Shown piece by piece: positions 22,469 through 34,059 of a DNA stretch of 64,000 nucleotides. Position 1 is the stretch's first letter. The number at the start of each line of letters is the position of its first letter. Made by a program: the position numbers and the translations under genes. Source of the DNA: Laetiporus sulphureus 93-53 (Eukaryota > Basidiomycota > Agaricomycetes > Polyporales > Laetiporaceae); the NCBI RefSeq assembly GCF_001632365.1, contig NW_024468564.1, positions 69,532 through 133,531 on the forward strand. The letters run 5' to 3'. Below the pieces are notes generated by a model. The model saw only the letters and a list, made by a program, of their open reading frames with translations. It ran no database searches and was not told the DNA's origin.

Positions 22469-23694
22469 AAATAATCTCAAACAGACAAACTTAGAGCATC
22501 TGTCCTGATGAAATTGATGTCTGATAAAAGAAGTACACCAGACCAGGTCTATGATAAGAACAAAGGTGCAGTGTCGACTTGGAGCATTTTGAAATGCTGA
22601 TCATGTTAGCAAATGGATTGTCGATGAGCACCCAGTTAAATAATTTGTGATCAGAACATACTGATGGAACGTTCATGCAACATGATTAGCAGAGGAGGTT
22701 TGTAGCAAGAGACACCATGGTGTGTGATACTCTCAATCCTTTTTTAATGACGCCGGACATCTGCATTGCGAGCTGTGTAAGTACAAATGAAACTGCACAG
22801 TTAACTCATGAAATGCACCCTACGTTAAGTGGTTGGCGTCACCAGCCTGAATGGAGAACCTATACACAAGATGCAATTGATTGTATTACTTGTTACAAAA
22901 TTCTATCAGGTTTCATGCATTAAACTCTGGACATTTGGATATGTCTCACTGATGACCTCATTATCATCTTCTGGTGACACATAGAGGTAGCTTAATTGTC
23001 GTGCTTGATCAATATGACACACACCTTTGCGTGCTTTTATTGATATACTGTATGACAGATACCCATCATCTGTATTAGAATATTAGGGAGGAGACAAAAC
23101 GTAAAACAATGTGATGTTTGTTTTTAATAATGAGTGGAGTGTTCCCTCATCATCGCAATCACCAATCATGAATAGAAGCTACACGTACTTCTAAGCATGA
23201 CCTTGCATATGCTTGCATGAGTTCTTTGACCCACCTAGCATAAAAGTCCATTTGAAGAGATCGTTGTAGGGTGTGGCTGCTGTGCTAGATCCAAACTACT
23301 ATAGTTGGTGAAGCTCAGAATTGCATTCAAACCCTACCTCAGCTGCTCATAAGAAGTAATATGTAGATGGTTCAGAGTGCCTTATTGCAATTGTAGTAGT
23401 AACTGTTCGTAAGTTTCCATCAGAGCAGAGCTGGAGTGGTCGCTGGTGCCCTGAATATTGAGGCTGTGCAAAACTACTAGCCCGATTTCACCTAAAACGT
23501 ATAGCATAATGCGTCTTATAGACAGAATAGAGCATTGAAACAGTTTCATCTTGAGCCACAGAGTCAGTGGTAACTGTTGATTCCAACGTCAGTACTGTAG
23601 TATCGCTGTCGGTGCTTGTTACATAATATTAACAGTCTAGCACCAGTGGTAGTGATAGACACCAGCATGCTCTTTTCTTGCGATACCTATCAGA
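22469..23694. other. CpG-poor intergenic DNA in transposon island
   Basis: About 1.2 kb with no supported gene. Composition is rich in TG/CA and poor in CG compared with host genes on either side, as in old methylated repeats. Confidence 0.4.
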
Positions 23695-23699
23695 AGTCT

Positions 23700-24667
23700 T
23701 GTCACAGTATTAAATGGCACCTTTCTTTTTGCACCATTAAAAGTCCTTATTTGAGTGGTTATTCGGACGCCAACCTTCATATTGGTCTCATAAAGTGGAT
23801 ACTTGAACAAATAGCACAATACTGCCACATACATTGCGAATACGACTGTGTCTACCACATAACCACCAAGCGTCCATGATTCAGCCACCCAGTCATGTGA
23901 CACTGATTACTTGCCCTATTCAGAAGTTGTCAGGCATTGGTCACATGACACCAGGCCACTTGCCAAGAAAGGAACCCATTGGACCATCAACCTAGCAAGC
24001 ACCCAATTCGTCACTCAAAATAATGGCACCACTTTGCTGCCTAGCCAATAGGCAGGCACCACAAAGGATCTCCCTACCAACTGGCATACAGTATAGCCAG
24101 ATACAGGATAGGCTGGATCTTCTCACAACCTTATCCAGATGAAGACTGATTGTCCCACTCATTGTTCTGAGTTTGGACAGATCCTCTCATCTGATGTTGC
24201 AACCATTGTGATGTGCCCTGTTGGCCATCACCCATTGGCCCCTCAACAGTGGGCCCACTTACAGGCAATTGTCTCATTGGATTAGATAGGATTACCTTAG
24301 CATATCCACGGCCCTTTGTAGATAGTTGTCATAACGAATACAAAATCATTACTGATTTTGGCTATATGTTCGCATGTAGGTATCTGAGATCTCATAGTAG
24401 CACAGTGCCAGGGGCCCTGCTCTACATATATATAAGTACCTATGAGGAAGCTGGGTATCCCCAGTTTCATTCACCTATTTCATTTGTGTGATATAAGGCG
24501 AAGGGCCCTTTAAGCCCCTTTTTGCAGGCTGCATGTCACTGCATGCCTTTTTGGCCTGACCCTTTCTGGCAGGCCCTTATTTTGGTATTTGTGCAGGTCA
24601 GTGAGTGCGGCTAGCACCTTGCAGCCATTTCCTTGCCTTTTGGCAGAATCTATGATGCACCATGACA
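23700..24667 (+). repeat. Solo LTR, family C, copy 1 (968 bp)
   Basis: Begins TGTCACAGTATTAAATGG and ends CATGACA, flanked by the 5-bp duplication AGTCT (23695-23699, 24668-24672). It matches copy 2 over most of its length, including CCTTCATATTGGTCTC, then diverges after GTGCAGGTCA near the 3' end. Perfect target duplications on one LTR-length unit indicate a solo LTR left by recombination. It includes a TATATATAAGTACC promoter-like stretch near 24430. Confidence 0.85.
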
Positions 24668-24672
24668 AGTCT

Positions 24673-26628
24673 TCAGAAATTTTCTGAATTGGTTCGGCGT
24701 ATCTCGAGGACAATTTAGCGATGGACTAAGATAAAATCTGGTCATACAGAAGAGAAGCAATTGCACAATTGGGAGATGTTTTCCATCTGCATTCAGACTA
24801 CGTGATGGAACTCGAAGAACTGTCATGATGAGGCAGTCTGGCTAAGAGATAGCACTGCAGAGGCCCTTGATTTTGGTTTGATTAGCCATGCATTGTACAG
24901 GCCTCTTGATGCTGTAGAAAGATGACAGCTCTGATGCAGATTATATGTGTTGCACGGTGTCCATCTCTCTGATTTTTATAATGGGAGAGAACTCACAGCT
25001 GAATCCTGTAGCTACAATAGTGGTATGATAAGCACACATGATGCATCAGCGTCTTTTCATGGTATGTGATGGCTGACACAGTTCCCGACAGGTCCTTCCA
25101 TGTGGACACTTGTGACACTTTTCATGAGAACGTTCAAACACTCTGCTGCATGCACTCATGAACAGAGTCTGTTGCCAGTCAGAGCTGTCAGTGAGTGGGC
25201 TCCAAGTCGATGTTGTAAGATTGTAGGTATCATATGTGACTTGTGCTTTATGCAGTTTCAAAGTGATCAGACACCGCTGATAAGCAGGTTGGAATAGGAA
25301 CAGCTCTATCATTACCTTCACAGTGTACAACACTAAATCATGTACATCACTGTATCGAGTTCAGTGTGTTCGGCACTTGTTGACTTCGGGCCATTAACTT
25401 CAGGCCAAGACTGCTGCAGAGCTCAACTGTCAATGCCCACATCCATTTTTGTGTCATCAAACCTGAGGCCTGAACGTTGAATGCCCATCAATGCCTTTGA
25501 TAGATGTAGCTGTATGATGTACGACTAAGACAGAGCCTGTGTAAAGGTTACTGATGGAGAAGACTTCTCGTGAGTGCTGAGTGAATCTTTTAGTGACTTT
25601 GAGCCAATAGCCCATCTAAGAACTGATATGATGCTGTTCGTTTGGGAGAAGTTCTTCAGTCATGCCCATATATCATGCAAATGTCATCATGGGTACTTCT
25701 GTAAGCTACAGCCCTTCCACGGCTCTCTGACATTCTGCCTTCAAAATGGCAGCAGCAAATGACGCATCGAGCAATGCTTTCAGGCTAATGTTTGTATCTT
25801 CTTGCTACCTGTACTAAATTATGGCTGACTTGGAACATATGACAGTACAGGACCTCCAGTACTAACCAAGCCTTTTATCATTTCTAAATCTGATTCTGAA
25901 CGATTATTGTCTTAAGTTCATCGCCTACTCCATTATGGTGTTTGCATGGCATGCTGTCAATCTAAGTCTGTAAGTCATGTCTGGCACTTGTCATCCTTTG
26001 CGCTCATCGTATTCACTAGACATGTACTATATTTACTTCCCTCATGACAAATTGATATACAAACTGCTTGATATGTCACTGGACCATAAGTCCGCTATGT
26101 GATTAACTGTTCAGCTTTTGTGAACTCCACAGTGTATGAAATGTGAATCTTTGAGTGGGTACAGGTTAGTTTGCTCACCAGCATGATTTTCGATGCTTTT
26201 GTGAACAACTTTGAAAATGTCTCAGTATTTGATGGGGTGTATACTTGCTGGTTCAGCATGTTCATTATATGTGATATTGTATCAGCGACCATGCAAGTCT
26301 ATTTTGCCTGATGCATTGCAAAGCTTGTCAACTCACGCACTTTGGGAGGCATTATTGTTTTCGTGAGTGATTTTAGAGACACTGCTGATCTTTGTTGCCA
26401 TAGTTGACCAGTTCATAATATGTCAGTTGGTGCTGATCCAGGCTGGTGGCACATTTGCATGCAGAATTAAGGAGAAGATATGAACAACCACAGCTGTTGC
26501 ACTCAACTGACATAGGTCTCAGATGAGTGCAGGAACACTTATGAATCTGACAGCATTGACCTCAGAGCTCATTGTAAGTCACTACATGATGAGAGTGATA
26601 AATAACTCTAATGAAGTTTATAAAGCGT
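24673..26628. other. CpG-poor DNA between two solo LTRs
   Basis: About 2 kb with no gag/pol motifs. Although bracketed by two same-orientation LTRs, it is not an element interior, because each LTR has its own target duplication. No gene supported. Confidence 0.5.
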
Positions 26629-26633
26629 GCAGA

Positions 26634-27692
26634 TGTCACAGTATTAGGTGGCATCTTTCTTTTTGCACCATTAAAGTCCTCATTTGGCAACCACAAGTGG
26701 TTATTCAGACGTCAACCTTCATATTGGTCTCACAAAGTAGATACTTGGACAAATAGCACAATACTGCCACATACATTGCAGATATGACTGTGTCTACCAC
26801 ATAACCACCAAGCGTCCATGATTCAGCCACCCAGTCACATGACACTGGCCACTTGCCCTATTCAGAAATTGTCAGGTGTTGGTCACATGACACCAGGCCA
26901 CTTGCCCAGAATGGAAACCTTTGATCCACAATAGGCTCACCCAAGCTCATTGAATCATCAAGCTAGCAAGCACCCAATTCGCCACTCAGATAGTGGTATC
27001 ACTTTGCCACCTAGCCAATGGGCAGGCACTGCAAGGGATCCCCCTACCAACTGGCATACAGTATAGCCAGATACAGGATAGGCTGAATCTTCTCACAAAC
27101 TGATCCAGATGAAGACTGATCGTCCCACTCATTGTTCTGAGTTTGGACAGATCCTCTCACCTGAAGTTACAACTGTTGTGATATGTCCTGTTGGCCGTCA
27201 CCCATTGGCCCCTCAACAGTGGGTCCACTTACAGGCAATTATCTCATTGGATGAGATAGGATTACCTTGGTGTAACCACGGCCTTTGTAGATAGTTGTCA
27301 TATGTAGTTGCTGCCAGAGCCCTTACTGATTTTGGCATGATGTTCCCACATGTAGCTTGCTAATACCCCAGTAGGTACACCTTAGTTAGAGTGACAAGTG
27401 TCCAGCCCTACATGTATATAAGCCCATGAGAATCTAAGGGATGACCTTAGATTCATTATACTATTGTATGCAGCCAGCAGGCCAGCTGCCCCCTTCCACC
27501 TTTTGTGCAAGGACATGCATTGGGGCTTTGCCTTGATTGCTGATTGTATGCCACTGTGCGCCATCCTCAGCCTAGCCCTTGTGGCAGGCTTCTTCAGGTT
27601 AGCCTTAGGGCAACCTTTTATGTGAATCATTTGTGCAGGTCACACAAACAGACTTGCCCTTAATTGGGTTAAGTGCTTTGTGCTTTGTAACA
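26634..27692 (+). repeat. Solo LTR, family C, copy 2 (1,059 bp)
   Basis: Starts TGTCACAGTATTAGGTGG and ends GCTTTGTAACA, flanked by identical GCAGA (26629-26633, 27693-27697). A TATATAAGCCC stretch near 27416 is the likely LTR promoter. It is the longest of the three C copies and defines the family ends. Confidence 0.87.
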
Positions 27693-27697
27693 GCAGA

Positions 27698-28569
27698 TAT
27701 GGTTGGTCAGCAGTGTGCTCGTCGATGTTGTAATTGCAGTATCAATGACGATAGTGGTTTGTCAGCTTCCTGTAATCAAGTGTAGGATACTCACTAGGAG
27801 CTCTGGGTGTACAGATGCTCCAATTGAAGACTGGATTCAAGAAGACTGACACTCTGGTCAACAAGGTCGTGTGACTTGTTGTAGAGACTGGGACTCTAGC
27901 TGGTATGATCACAGCATACGTTGTATGCTATTTGACCTCATGGGCATTCAGCGACTTTTGCCATTGTGGATATCACAGTTTGCCTTAGCTATCAAGTGCA
28001 TTACTTATTTTGAGCACTTCTGTCACATTTTTATGAACATCTTAGGGAACTCTGGTATATACGGTTTTGTAAGCCCACAATCTTGATATGATGCTACACC
28101 CTCCTCACTCTTTCATCAAGTGACACACCACTTAATGAGCTGTGCATCACCCACTTATGAACAGATCAGAATTCTTATGCTGACCATTCAAGACAGGTAT
28201 GCAAACATGTTACTTGCCAATATGCTTAGTCAGGCATTCTTCCAGAGGTCCTGGGAGGAAGACAGTCACATCTCACTCTCCTTTGCTGCTCCTCAAACAA
28301 TCAGCAGGAGCACGAGTGCAGGTTTCAGTGACTTTGCAGCCATGAACAGAAGTTATGCGCTTGATGGTGCAATGAAGACAAGCAGACCAAGTCAGGATGG
28401 TGCTGCGGAATCCACGAGCTTAGATCAGAAAAGTGGAAATGACACGAACTTGCACCTTTGAAGTACCAGGGGGGGATGAGTGTAGCTTGGACATTCATCT
28501 GTGATTTATCTGATTCAACGATGCGAATTTGATGCTGGCCATCATGTCACGCAAAAAAATCTCAGACAA
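27698..28569. other. Intergenic remnant left of Gypsy A
   Basis: A plus-strand open stretch of 113 codons (28120-28461) exists but shows no motif; I cannot assign it. The rest is featureless. Confidence 0.35.
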
Positions 28570-28574
28570 GGAGT

Positions 28575-29297
28575 TGTCATGGCACCACCAGACAAGAGAT
28601 CAAAAAGACTAAAAAAGGGACAGTCATGTGGAATGTGCTGCCCTGATCCCCCTGATCCCAAATAATCCCCCTGATCTCTATGTGGTGCAAGAGCCTGAGA
28701 CTTACTAGTCAATGTAGCTGGTGCAGGAAAAGGGTTAGAGATATATCAAGGAGCTGGTAAGCTCAGTGGGTGCTACAGATGGTAGACAAAGAGAAACAAT
28801 CTGAAGTTTCGTCCTCTACATGGCTGGTCTTATGTACACGTACAGCGGGCTATCTTACCTAAGCTACCTATCTACGGGTATAAGCTAATGGCCGTACATG
28901 AAACAATGGAATGTTCAGAAGTAGAACAATAAGTGGGAAGATCGATGGTTGCTGCAGTAATGCGTGTGCACATCGTTCCTATCTTGGTTTCCCTTTTGTT
29001 CTCCAGTGTGAACATCGTGCCTCTCTAGGCTTCTGGCTAAACTAATAGGAAGTGGAAGGCCGATGCATAACAATAGTCTTTGTTCCCTTTGTTCCCAAAT
29101 GGGTGCCTCTATTGTATCCTGGAATAGATAGGTCTGACCATATCATCCGCGGGTCTGGACCATAACATGTGATGTGGACTATTACCTGATCTTCTATGTG
29201 TTGCGTCTGTGGCTGAGTGGCATGAGATATTGGTGAAGCACGTGGTCTGTGGTGTGAGAAAAGTCACATGCAGACTTTGTGGTGAAAATCTGTGACA
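28575..29297 (-). repeat. 3' LTR of Gypsy A
   Basis: 723 bp, TGTCATGGCACC...AAAATCTGTGACA on the plus strand. Visible differences from the 5' LTR are nearly all transitions. Confidence 0.92.
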
Positions 29298-29312
29298 CTA
29301 CCCCCCTCTCAA
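29298..29312 (-). other. Polypurine tract of Gypsy A
   Basis: Minus strand GAGAGGGGGGTAG directly abuts the 3' LTR, the position and composition expected for the plus-strand DNA primer. Confidence 0.8.
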
Positions 29313-29315
29313 GGC

Positions 29316-29720
29316 TCATTGTCTCGAGGAGCCAAAACCTTTATTTCCTCTTTTAGTTGCTCGCAACGGTTGGTAACTTCAGAAGGGAAGCCCCTCAGCA
29401 TAATATTCGAAGATTATCTCGGCTATCCTGTCTCCTGGCTTGACCGAAAAGATGAAATCTGTTGTGTTAATCAGTACGACCTTGAGTTCTCCAGTGTAAT
29501 CAGGGTCAACAACTCCTGCGCCCATGTCAATTCCTCATGCAGCAAGTCTGCTGCGTGGAGCTATTCATGTATAGGTGTGTCTGGGAGGGTCAATTGCGAC
29601 TCCCGTTCCTACCACAGCTCATGAATGCAAAGGAATTTTATGCATTTCTGCTGCATAAATGTCCCATCCTGCTGCTTCATTTGAGGATTTTTTCAGTGAT
29701 TTGGTGAGATCTGTCATTTT
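29316..29720 (-). pseudogene. dUTPase-like domain at the pol C-terminus of Gypsy A
   Basis: dUTPase hydrolyses dUTP to dUMP, limiting uracil in new DNA. All five trimeric-dUTPase motifs appear in order on one minus-strand frame: 1 [11 protein letters not shown], 2 APRSRLA, 3 GIDMGAGVVDPDYTGE, 4 KPGDRIAEI and the Gly-rich motif 5 KRGNKGFGSS, ending a few bases before the polypurine tract. Motif 1 is continuous with the frame coming from the chromodomain, so it was part of the polyprotein. Four in-frame TGA codons (after LHS, TYT, LAA, LPF) inactivate it here. The corresponding domain in element B supports the call independently. Confidence 0.85.
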
Positions 29721-30389
29721 ATGATATAGGAAGAACTCGTCCGGGTGGTCAGACATGTTGATATTATGTGTGGATATCAGTGCAACTTCGTATGAGGATA
29801 ATTTGAAGCATTTTCCACCAAGCGTGACAACCCTGATTGGTGCTTTGGCTGAGTCTGGGTGTTGCTGGTGGAATTCTTGAAGAAGCTCATCGACATTGGT
29901 AAGATTTGTTTGGGGTTCCCATGTATCATCGGAATGGTCATAGCCTTTCCATTTGACGAGGTATTGGACCCTTCCCCTTACGACCTTCGAGTCTAGTATT
30001 TCTTTAACTTCAAATTCTGGTTCTCCTTCGATTTCTATGGCTGGGGGCTTTGGGGGTACATGGTGTGTGACCGTGTCTTGATGGTACATGATCAACTTGC
30101 TAGCATGGAAGACCGGGTGTACCTTCATTTGCTTGGGCAATTCCAGTTTGAACGTGACTGGGCCTAGCTTCTGAAGTACTTTGTAAGGTCCGAAGTTTTG
30201 TGTGCCTAGCTTCACGGATTTGACTTTTACTCTGAGGTCTTTTCCCTTGAGTAGTACTAGGTCTCCGACTTTGAATGGGACTTCTCCCTTTTTCTCATCG
30301 AAGTACCATTTCATCCGTGAAGCCAAAACTTCCAATGCTGCCTTTGCCTGTTCTTGTGCCTCGGTTCGGTGGGCAAATAAATGTTCCAA
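29721..30389 (-). pseudogene. Integrase C-terminal region plus chromodomain, Gypsy A
   Basis: One open minus-strand frame. It includes [19 protein letters not shown] and the [17 protein letters not shown] region typical of chromovirus integrase tails, then a chromodomain ([39 protein letters not shown]; about 30030-29900). Chromodomains steer integration to marked chromatin. A linker of about 60 residues with MSDHPDEFF follows, shared with element B (LSDHSDEFM), leading into the dUTPase. Confidence 0.85.
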
Positions 30390-30419
30390 TGAGGGGTGAC
30401 ATATTGATTCGTGGACGTC

Positions 30420-31310
30420 TCATGCCATTTTTGGGTGTCGGCCATATTCGATGAAGAATGGGGAAAGTGCGGTGGACTCATGGGTCTGGTTGTTGTATGA
30501 GAATTCTGCTGTTGGCAGATAGTAGACCCAATCATTTTGTCTGTGGTTGCAGTACATGCGGAGGTACTGTTCCAACACCTGGTTAACCCTTTCCGTCTGA
30601 CCATCTGTTTGGGGATGGTATGCTGTAGACATTGTTGACTTTATACTGAGCTTCTGACAAAACTCCTGAAATAGTTTGCTCGCAAACTGAGTACCTCTGT
30701 CTGAGATAATCTGGCGTGGCAATTCGTGGAGTTTGAAGACTTCATTATAGAATACATTAGTGACTTGCGACGATGTGACTGTGTCATCCATTGCATAAAA
30801 GTGCGCTCACTTCGTGAGTCTGTCTACGACGACAAGTATTGTCATCTTCTTTTCTCCCCTAAAGTCCATGGCTGTAGGAAGTTGTGTGATGAGATCTACT
30901 GTGATGATCTTCCATGGTCCTCCTGGTACCTCATTTGGTTGTAGTAGTCCGTATGGTTTTTCCCTTGAGTACTTGTTGCGTTGACAACTGTCGCAACCTT
31001 GTACGTATTGTTTAACCATTACAGACATTCCTAGCCACCAATAGTTCCAAGTAATGAGCTCTAATGTTTTAAACCTGCCTGGGTGTCTGGCTGGTAATGT
31101 GTCATAATGGAGCTTTATTAGGTTGAGGCATAGCTGTTGATCTTTGGGGACATAAACCTTTCCACGATGGAGCAGCAATCTGTGCTCAAAGTTCCATTCT
31201 GCGAGATTTTCCCAAATTTGCGCTGTCCTGTAGTCAAAAGTGCACAATAATTCTTGGTCATCGTGTCATCTGTGAGTGCCTTCTTGATCCTTTCCAGTAG
31301 TTAAGCATCA
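30420..31310 (-). pseudogene. Integrase core, Gypsy A
   Basis: The zinc-binding HHCC region is visible (HYDTLPARHPGRFK...CDSCQRNK; about 31120-30980), then the catalytic D,D-E: ITVDLITQLP, ISDRGTQF (about 30690) and DGQTERVNQVLE (about 30590). Breaks include TGA between LTK and AHF (about 30807-30809), TGA after PKMA (about 30420) and TAA before LLERIKK. Confidence 0.85.
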
Positions 31311-31329
31311 TCAACTTCAGATGCGTGAG

Positions 31330-31874
31330 CGGGTCGAATCACATTGATAGCGAAAAATTCAGGTTTTAACAGCATTTGGTTCGAATTGTCACTGTCTACC
31401 CCCCTCTCATGGTCTGGCCTCCTGGACAGAGGATCAGCACAAAGCATTGTGTTTCCAGGTCAGTGACTGAGTACAAAATTGAATCATGTGAGGAATAATG
31501 ACCAGCGTGCTTGGCGCCAGGATAATTTCTGTGTCTGACGGAAGTATGTAAGGTTGAGATGGTCTGACCAAATCTCAATGAGTTCTGGGTATCCTTCTAA
31601 GTAGTGCCAGTATTCTTCTAGTGCCTGAATAATTGCAAGCATTTCCTTGTCATAAATCTCGTAGTTTCTCTTATGTTCATTGAGTGACTTTGAGTAGTAT
31701 GCGACTGGATGCTATAGCTTGTCTTCTCCCAGTTGTTCAAGTACTGCACCAGTTGCATAGTCTGAGGAATCAGTCTCCAGATGATATGGTGCAGTGTCGT
31801 TGAGGAGTTGTAAGATTTGGGCTGAGGTGAACGCCATTTTGAGTGCACTGAAGGCTTGGTCTTGCTCTTCCTTC
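31330..31874 (-). pseudogene. RNase H part, right-interrupted, Gypsy A
   Basis: Fragments read QWKEEQDQAFSALKMAF, LETDSSDYATGAVLEQLG (RNase H catalytic Asp region), [20 protein letters not shown] and IWSDHLNL. Internal TAG after DKL, TGA after LFLT and TGA after LSH. The upstream side is cut by the nested LTR. Confidence 0.8.
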
Positions 31875-31879
31875 CATTG

Positions 31880-32597
31880 TGTCACAGATTTTCGCCACAA
31901 AGTCCGCACATGACTTTTCTCACACCACAGATCACGTGCTTCACCAATATCTCATGCCACTCAGCCACAGATGCAACACGTAGAAGATCAGGTAATAGTC
32001 CACATCACATGTTATGGTCCAGACCCGCGGATGATATGGTCAGACCTATCTATTCCAGGATACAATAGAGGCACCCATTTGGGAACAAAGGGAACAAAGA
32101 CTATTGTTATGCATCGGCCTTCCACTTCCTATTAGTTTAGCCAGAAGCCTAGAGAGGCACGATGTTCACACTGGAGAACAAAAGGGAAACCAAGATAGGA
32201 ACGATGTGCACACGCATTACTGCAGCAACCATCGATCTTCCCACTTATTGTTCTACTTCTGAACATTCCATTGTTTCATGTACGGCCATTAGCTTATACC
32301 CGTAGATAGGTAGCTTAGGTAAGATAGCCCGCTGTACGTGTATATAAGACCAGCCATGTAGAGGACGAAACTTCAGATTGTTTCTCCTCGTCTACTATTG
32401 TAGCACCCTACTGAGCTTACCAGCTCCATCATATATCTTTCACCCTTTCCTGCATCAGCCACCTTGACTATAAGTCTCAGGCTCTTGCGCCACATAAGGT
32501 AGGGGGATTTCTTGGGATCAGGGAGATCAGGGCGGCACATTCCACGTGACTGTCCCTTTTTAGTCTTTTTGATCTCTTGTCCGGTGTTGCCATGACA
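31880..32597 (+). repeat. Nested solo LTR of family A inside Gypsy A
   Basis: 718 bp, inverted relative to the host element's own LTRs: TGTCACAGATTTTCGCC...GTTGCCATGACA. It is flanked by CATTG duplications (31875-31879, 32598-32602) and splits the pol frame between KDVPW and QWKEEQ. TATATAAGACC near 32342 is its likely promoter. Confidence 0.9.
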
Positions 32598-32602
32598 CAT
32601 TG

Positions 32603-33039
32603 CCAGGGCACGTCCTTGCAGGTGAGAAGCATTAAAGGTCGTGCAAGCTTTGCAAATTCCTTTATAAATCACCTGTAGAAATTCGCGAATCCTAAAAAGG
32701 CCTGTACTTGTTTGACCTTAGTAGGTGCGGGCCAGCCAAGTACACCTTCGACTTTAGCATGGTCCATCTGTACTGAGTTCTTGCTGATGACCATGCCAAG
32801 ATACTTGATTAAGGATTGTTCAAAGAAGCATTTTTCCGGTTTGGCATATAAGTCATTGTCCCAGAGGCGCTGTAGAGCTGCTTTTACTAGTCGTCGGTGT
32901 TCTTTGAGATCATCCGTAAATATGAGGATGTCGTCTAAGTAGACTACCACCTTTCCAGTGTGAATTAAGTCTTCAAGGACTGTATTCATCATTGTTGAGA
33001 AGGTGCTAGGAGCATTGCAGAAACCAAAGTACATTATGG
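32603..33039 (-). pseudogene. Reverse transcriptase, second half, Gypsy A
   Basis: MYFGFCNAPSTFSTMMNTV, then the catalytic YLDDILIFTDD (about 32940), LYAKPEKCFFEQ and FLGFANFYR. It joins the first half across the solo LTR at 33045-34054. Confidence 0.88.
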
Positions 33040-33044
33040 TGGCT

Positions 33045-34054
33045 GTCACAAAGCACAAAGCACTTAACCCAATTAAGGGCAAGTCTGCTTGTGTGACCTG
33101 CACAAATAAATCCACAACATAAAAGCCTGCCACAAGGGCTAGGCTGAGGATGGCGCACAGTGGCATACAACCAGCAATCAAGGCAAAGCCCCAATGCATG
33201 GCCTTGCACAAAAGGTGAAAAGGGGGGAGCTGGCCTGCTGGCCGCATACAATAGTATAATGAATCTAAGGTTCTCCCTTAGATCCTCATGGGCTTATATA
33301 CATGTAGGGCAGGGCCCCTGGCACTGTGCTACTGTGAGACCTCAGATACCTACATGTGAATATATTGCCAGAACTGGTAATGATTCTGGACTTCGTCATA
33401 GCAACTATCTACAATGGCCGTGGATACGCTAAGGTAATCCTATCTAATCCAATGAGATAAATGCCTGTAAGTGGGCCCACTGTTGAGGGGCCAATGGGTG
33501 ATGGCCAACAGNNNNNNNNNNNNNNNNNNNNNNNNNNNNNNNNNNNNNNNNNNNNNNNNNNNNNNNNNNNNNNNNNNNNNNNNNNNNNNNNNNNNNNNNN
33601 NNNNNNNNNNNNNNNNNNNNNNNNNNNNNNNNNNNNNNNNNNNNNNNNNNNNNNNNNNNNNNNNNNNNNNNNNNNNNNNNNNNNNNNNNNNNNNNNNNNN
33701 NNNNNNNNNNNNNNNNNNNNNNNNNNNNNNNNNNNNNNNNNNNNNNNNNNNNNNNNNNNNNNNNNNNNNNNNNNNNNNNNNNNNNNNNNNNNNNNNNNNN
33801 NNNNNNNNNNNNNNNNNNNNNNNNNNNNNNNNNNNNNNNNNNNNNNNNNNNNNNNNNNNNNNNNNNNNNNNNNNNNNNNNNCGCTTGGTGGTCATGTGGT
33901 AGACACAGTCATGTCCGTGATGTATGTGACGGCATTGTGCTGTTTGTCCAAGTATCCACGTTGCGAGACCAATATGAAGGTTGGCATCCGAATAACCACT
34001 CAAATGAGGACTTTAATGGTGCAAAAAGAAAGGTGCCACTTAATACTGTGACAC
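33045..34054 (-). repeat. Solo LTR, family C, copy 3, nested in Gypsy A (contains gap)
   Basis: Minus-orientation copy of the repeats at 23700 and 26634: it ends in GTGACACTGG on the right and GGCTGTCACAAAGC on the left. TGGCT flanks both sides (33040-33044, 34055-34059); if the ends are set at TG...CA, as in copy 2, the duplication has one mismatch. It splits RT between RGLFEA and MYFGF. 370 of its bases are N. Confidence 0.85.
33512..33881. other. Assembly gap (370 N)
   Basis: Run of N inside the family C LTR, most likely where repeat copies could not be resolved. Confidence 0.99.
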
Positions 34055-34059
34055 TGGCT

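Noticed and set aside
23700..27692. A full LTR element between the two family C copies
   Set aside because: Each copy has its own distinct 5-bp duplication (AGTCT, GCAGA) and the 2 kb between them has no gag or pol motif.
33440..34051. Open frames running through the N gap
   Set aside because: They are open only because N carries no stop codons.
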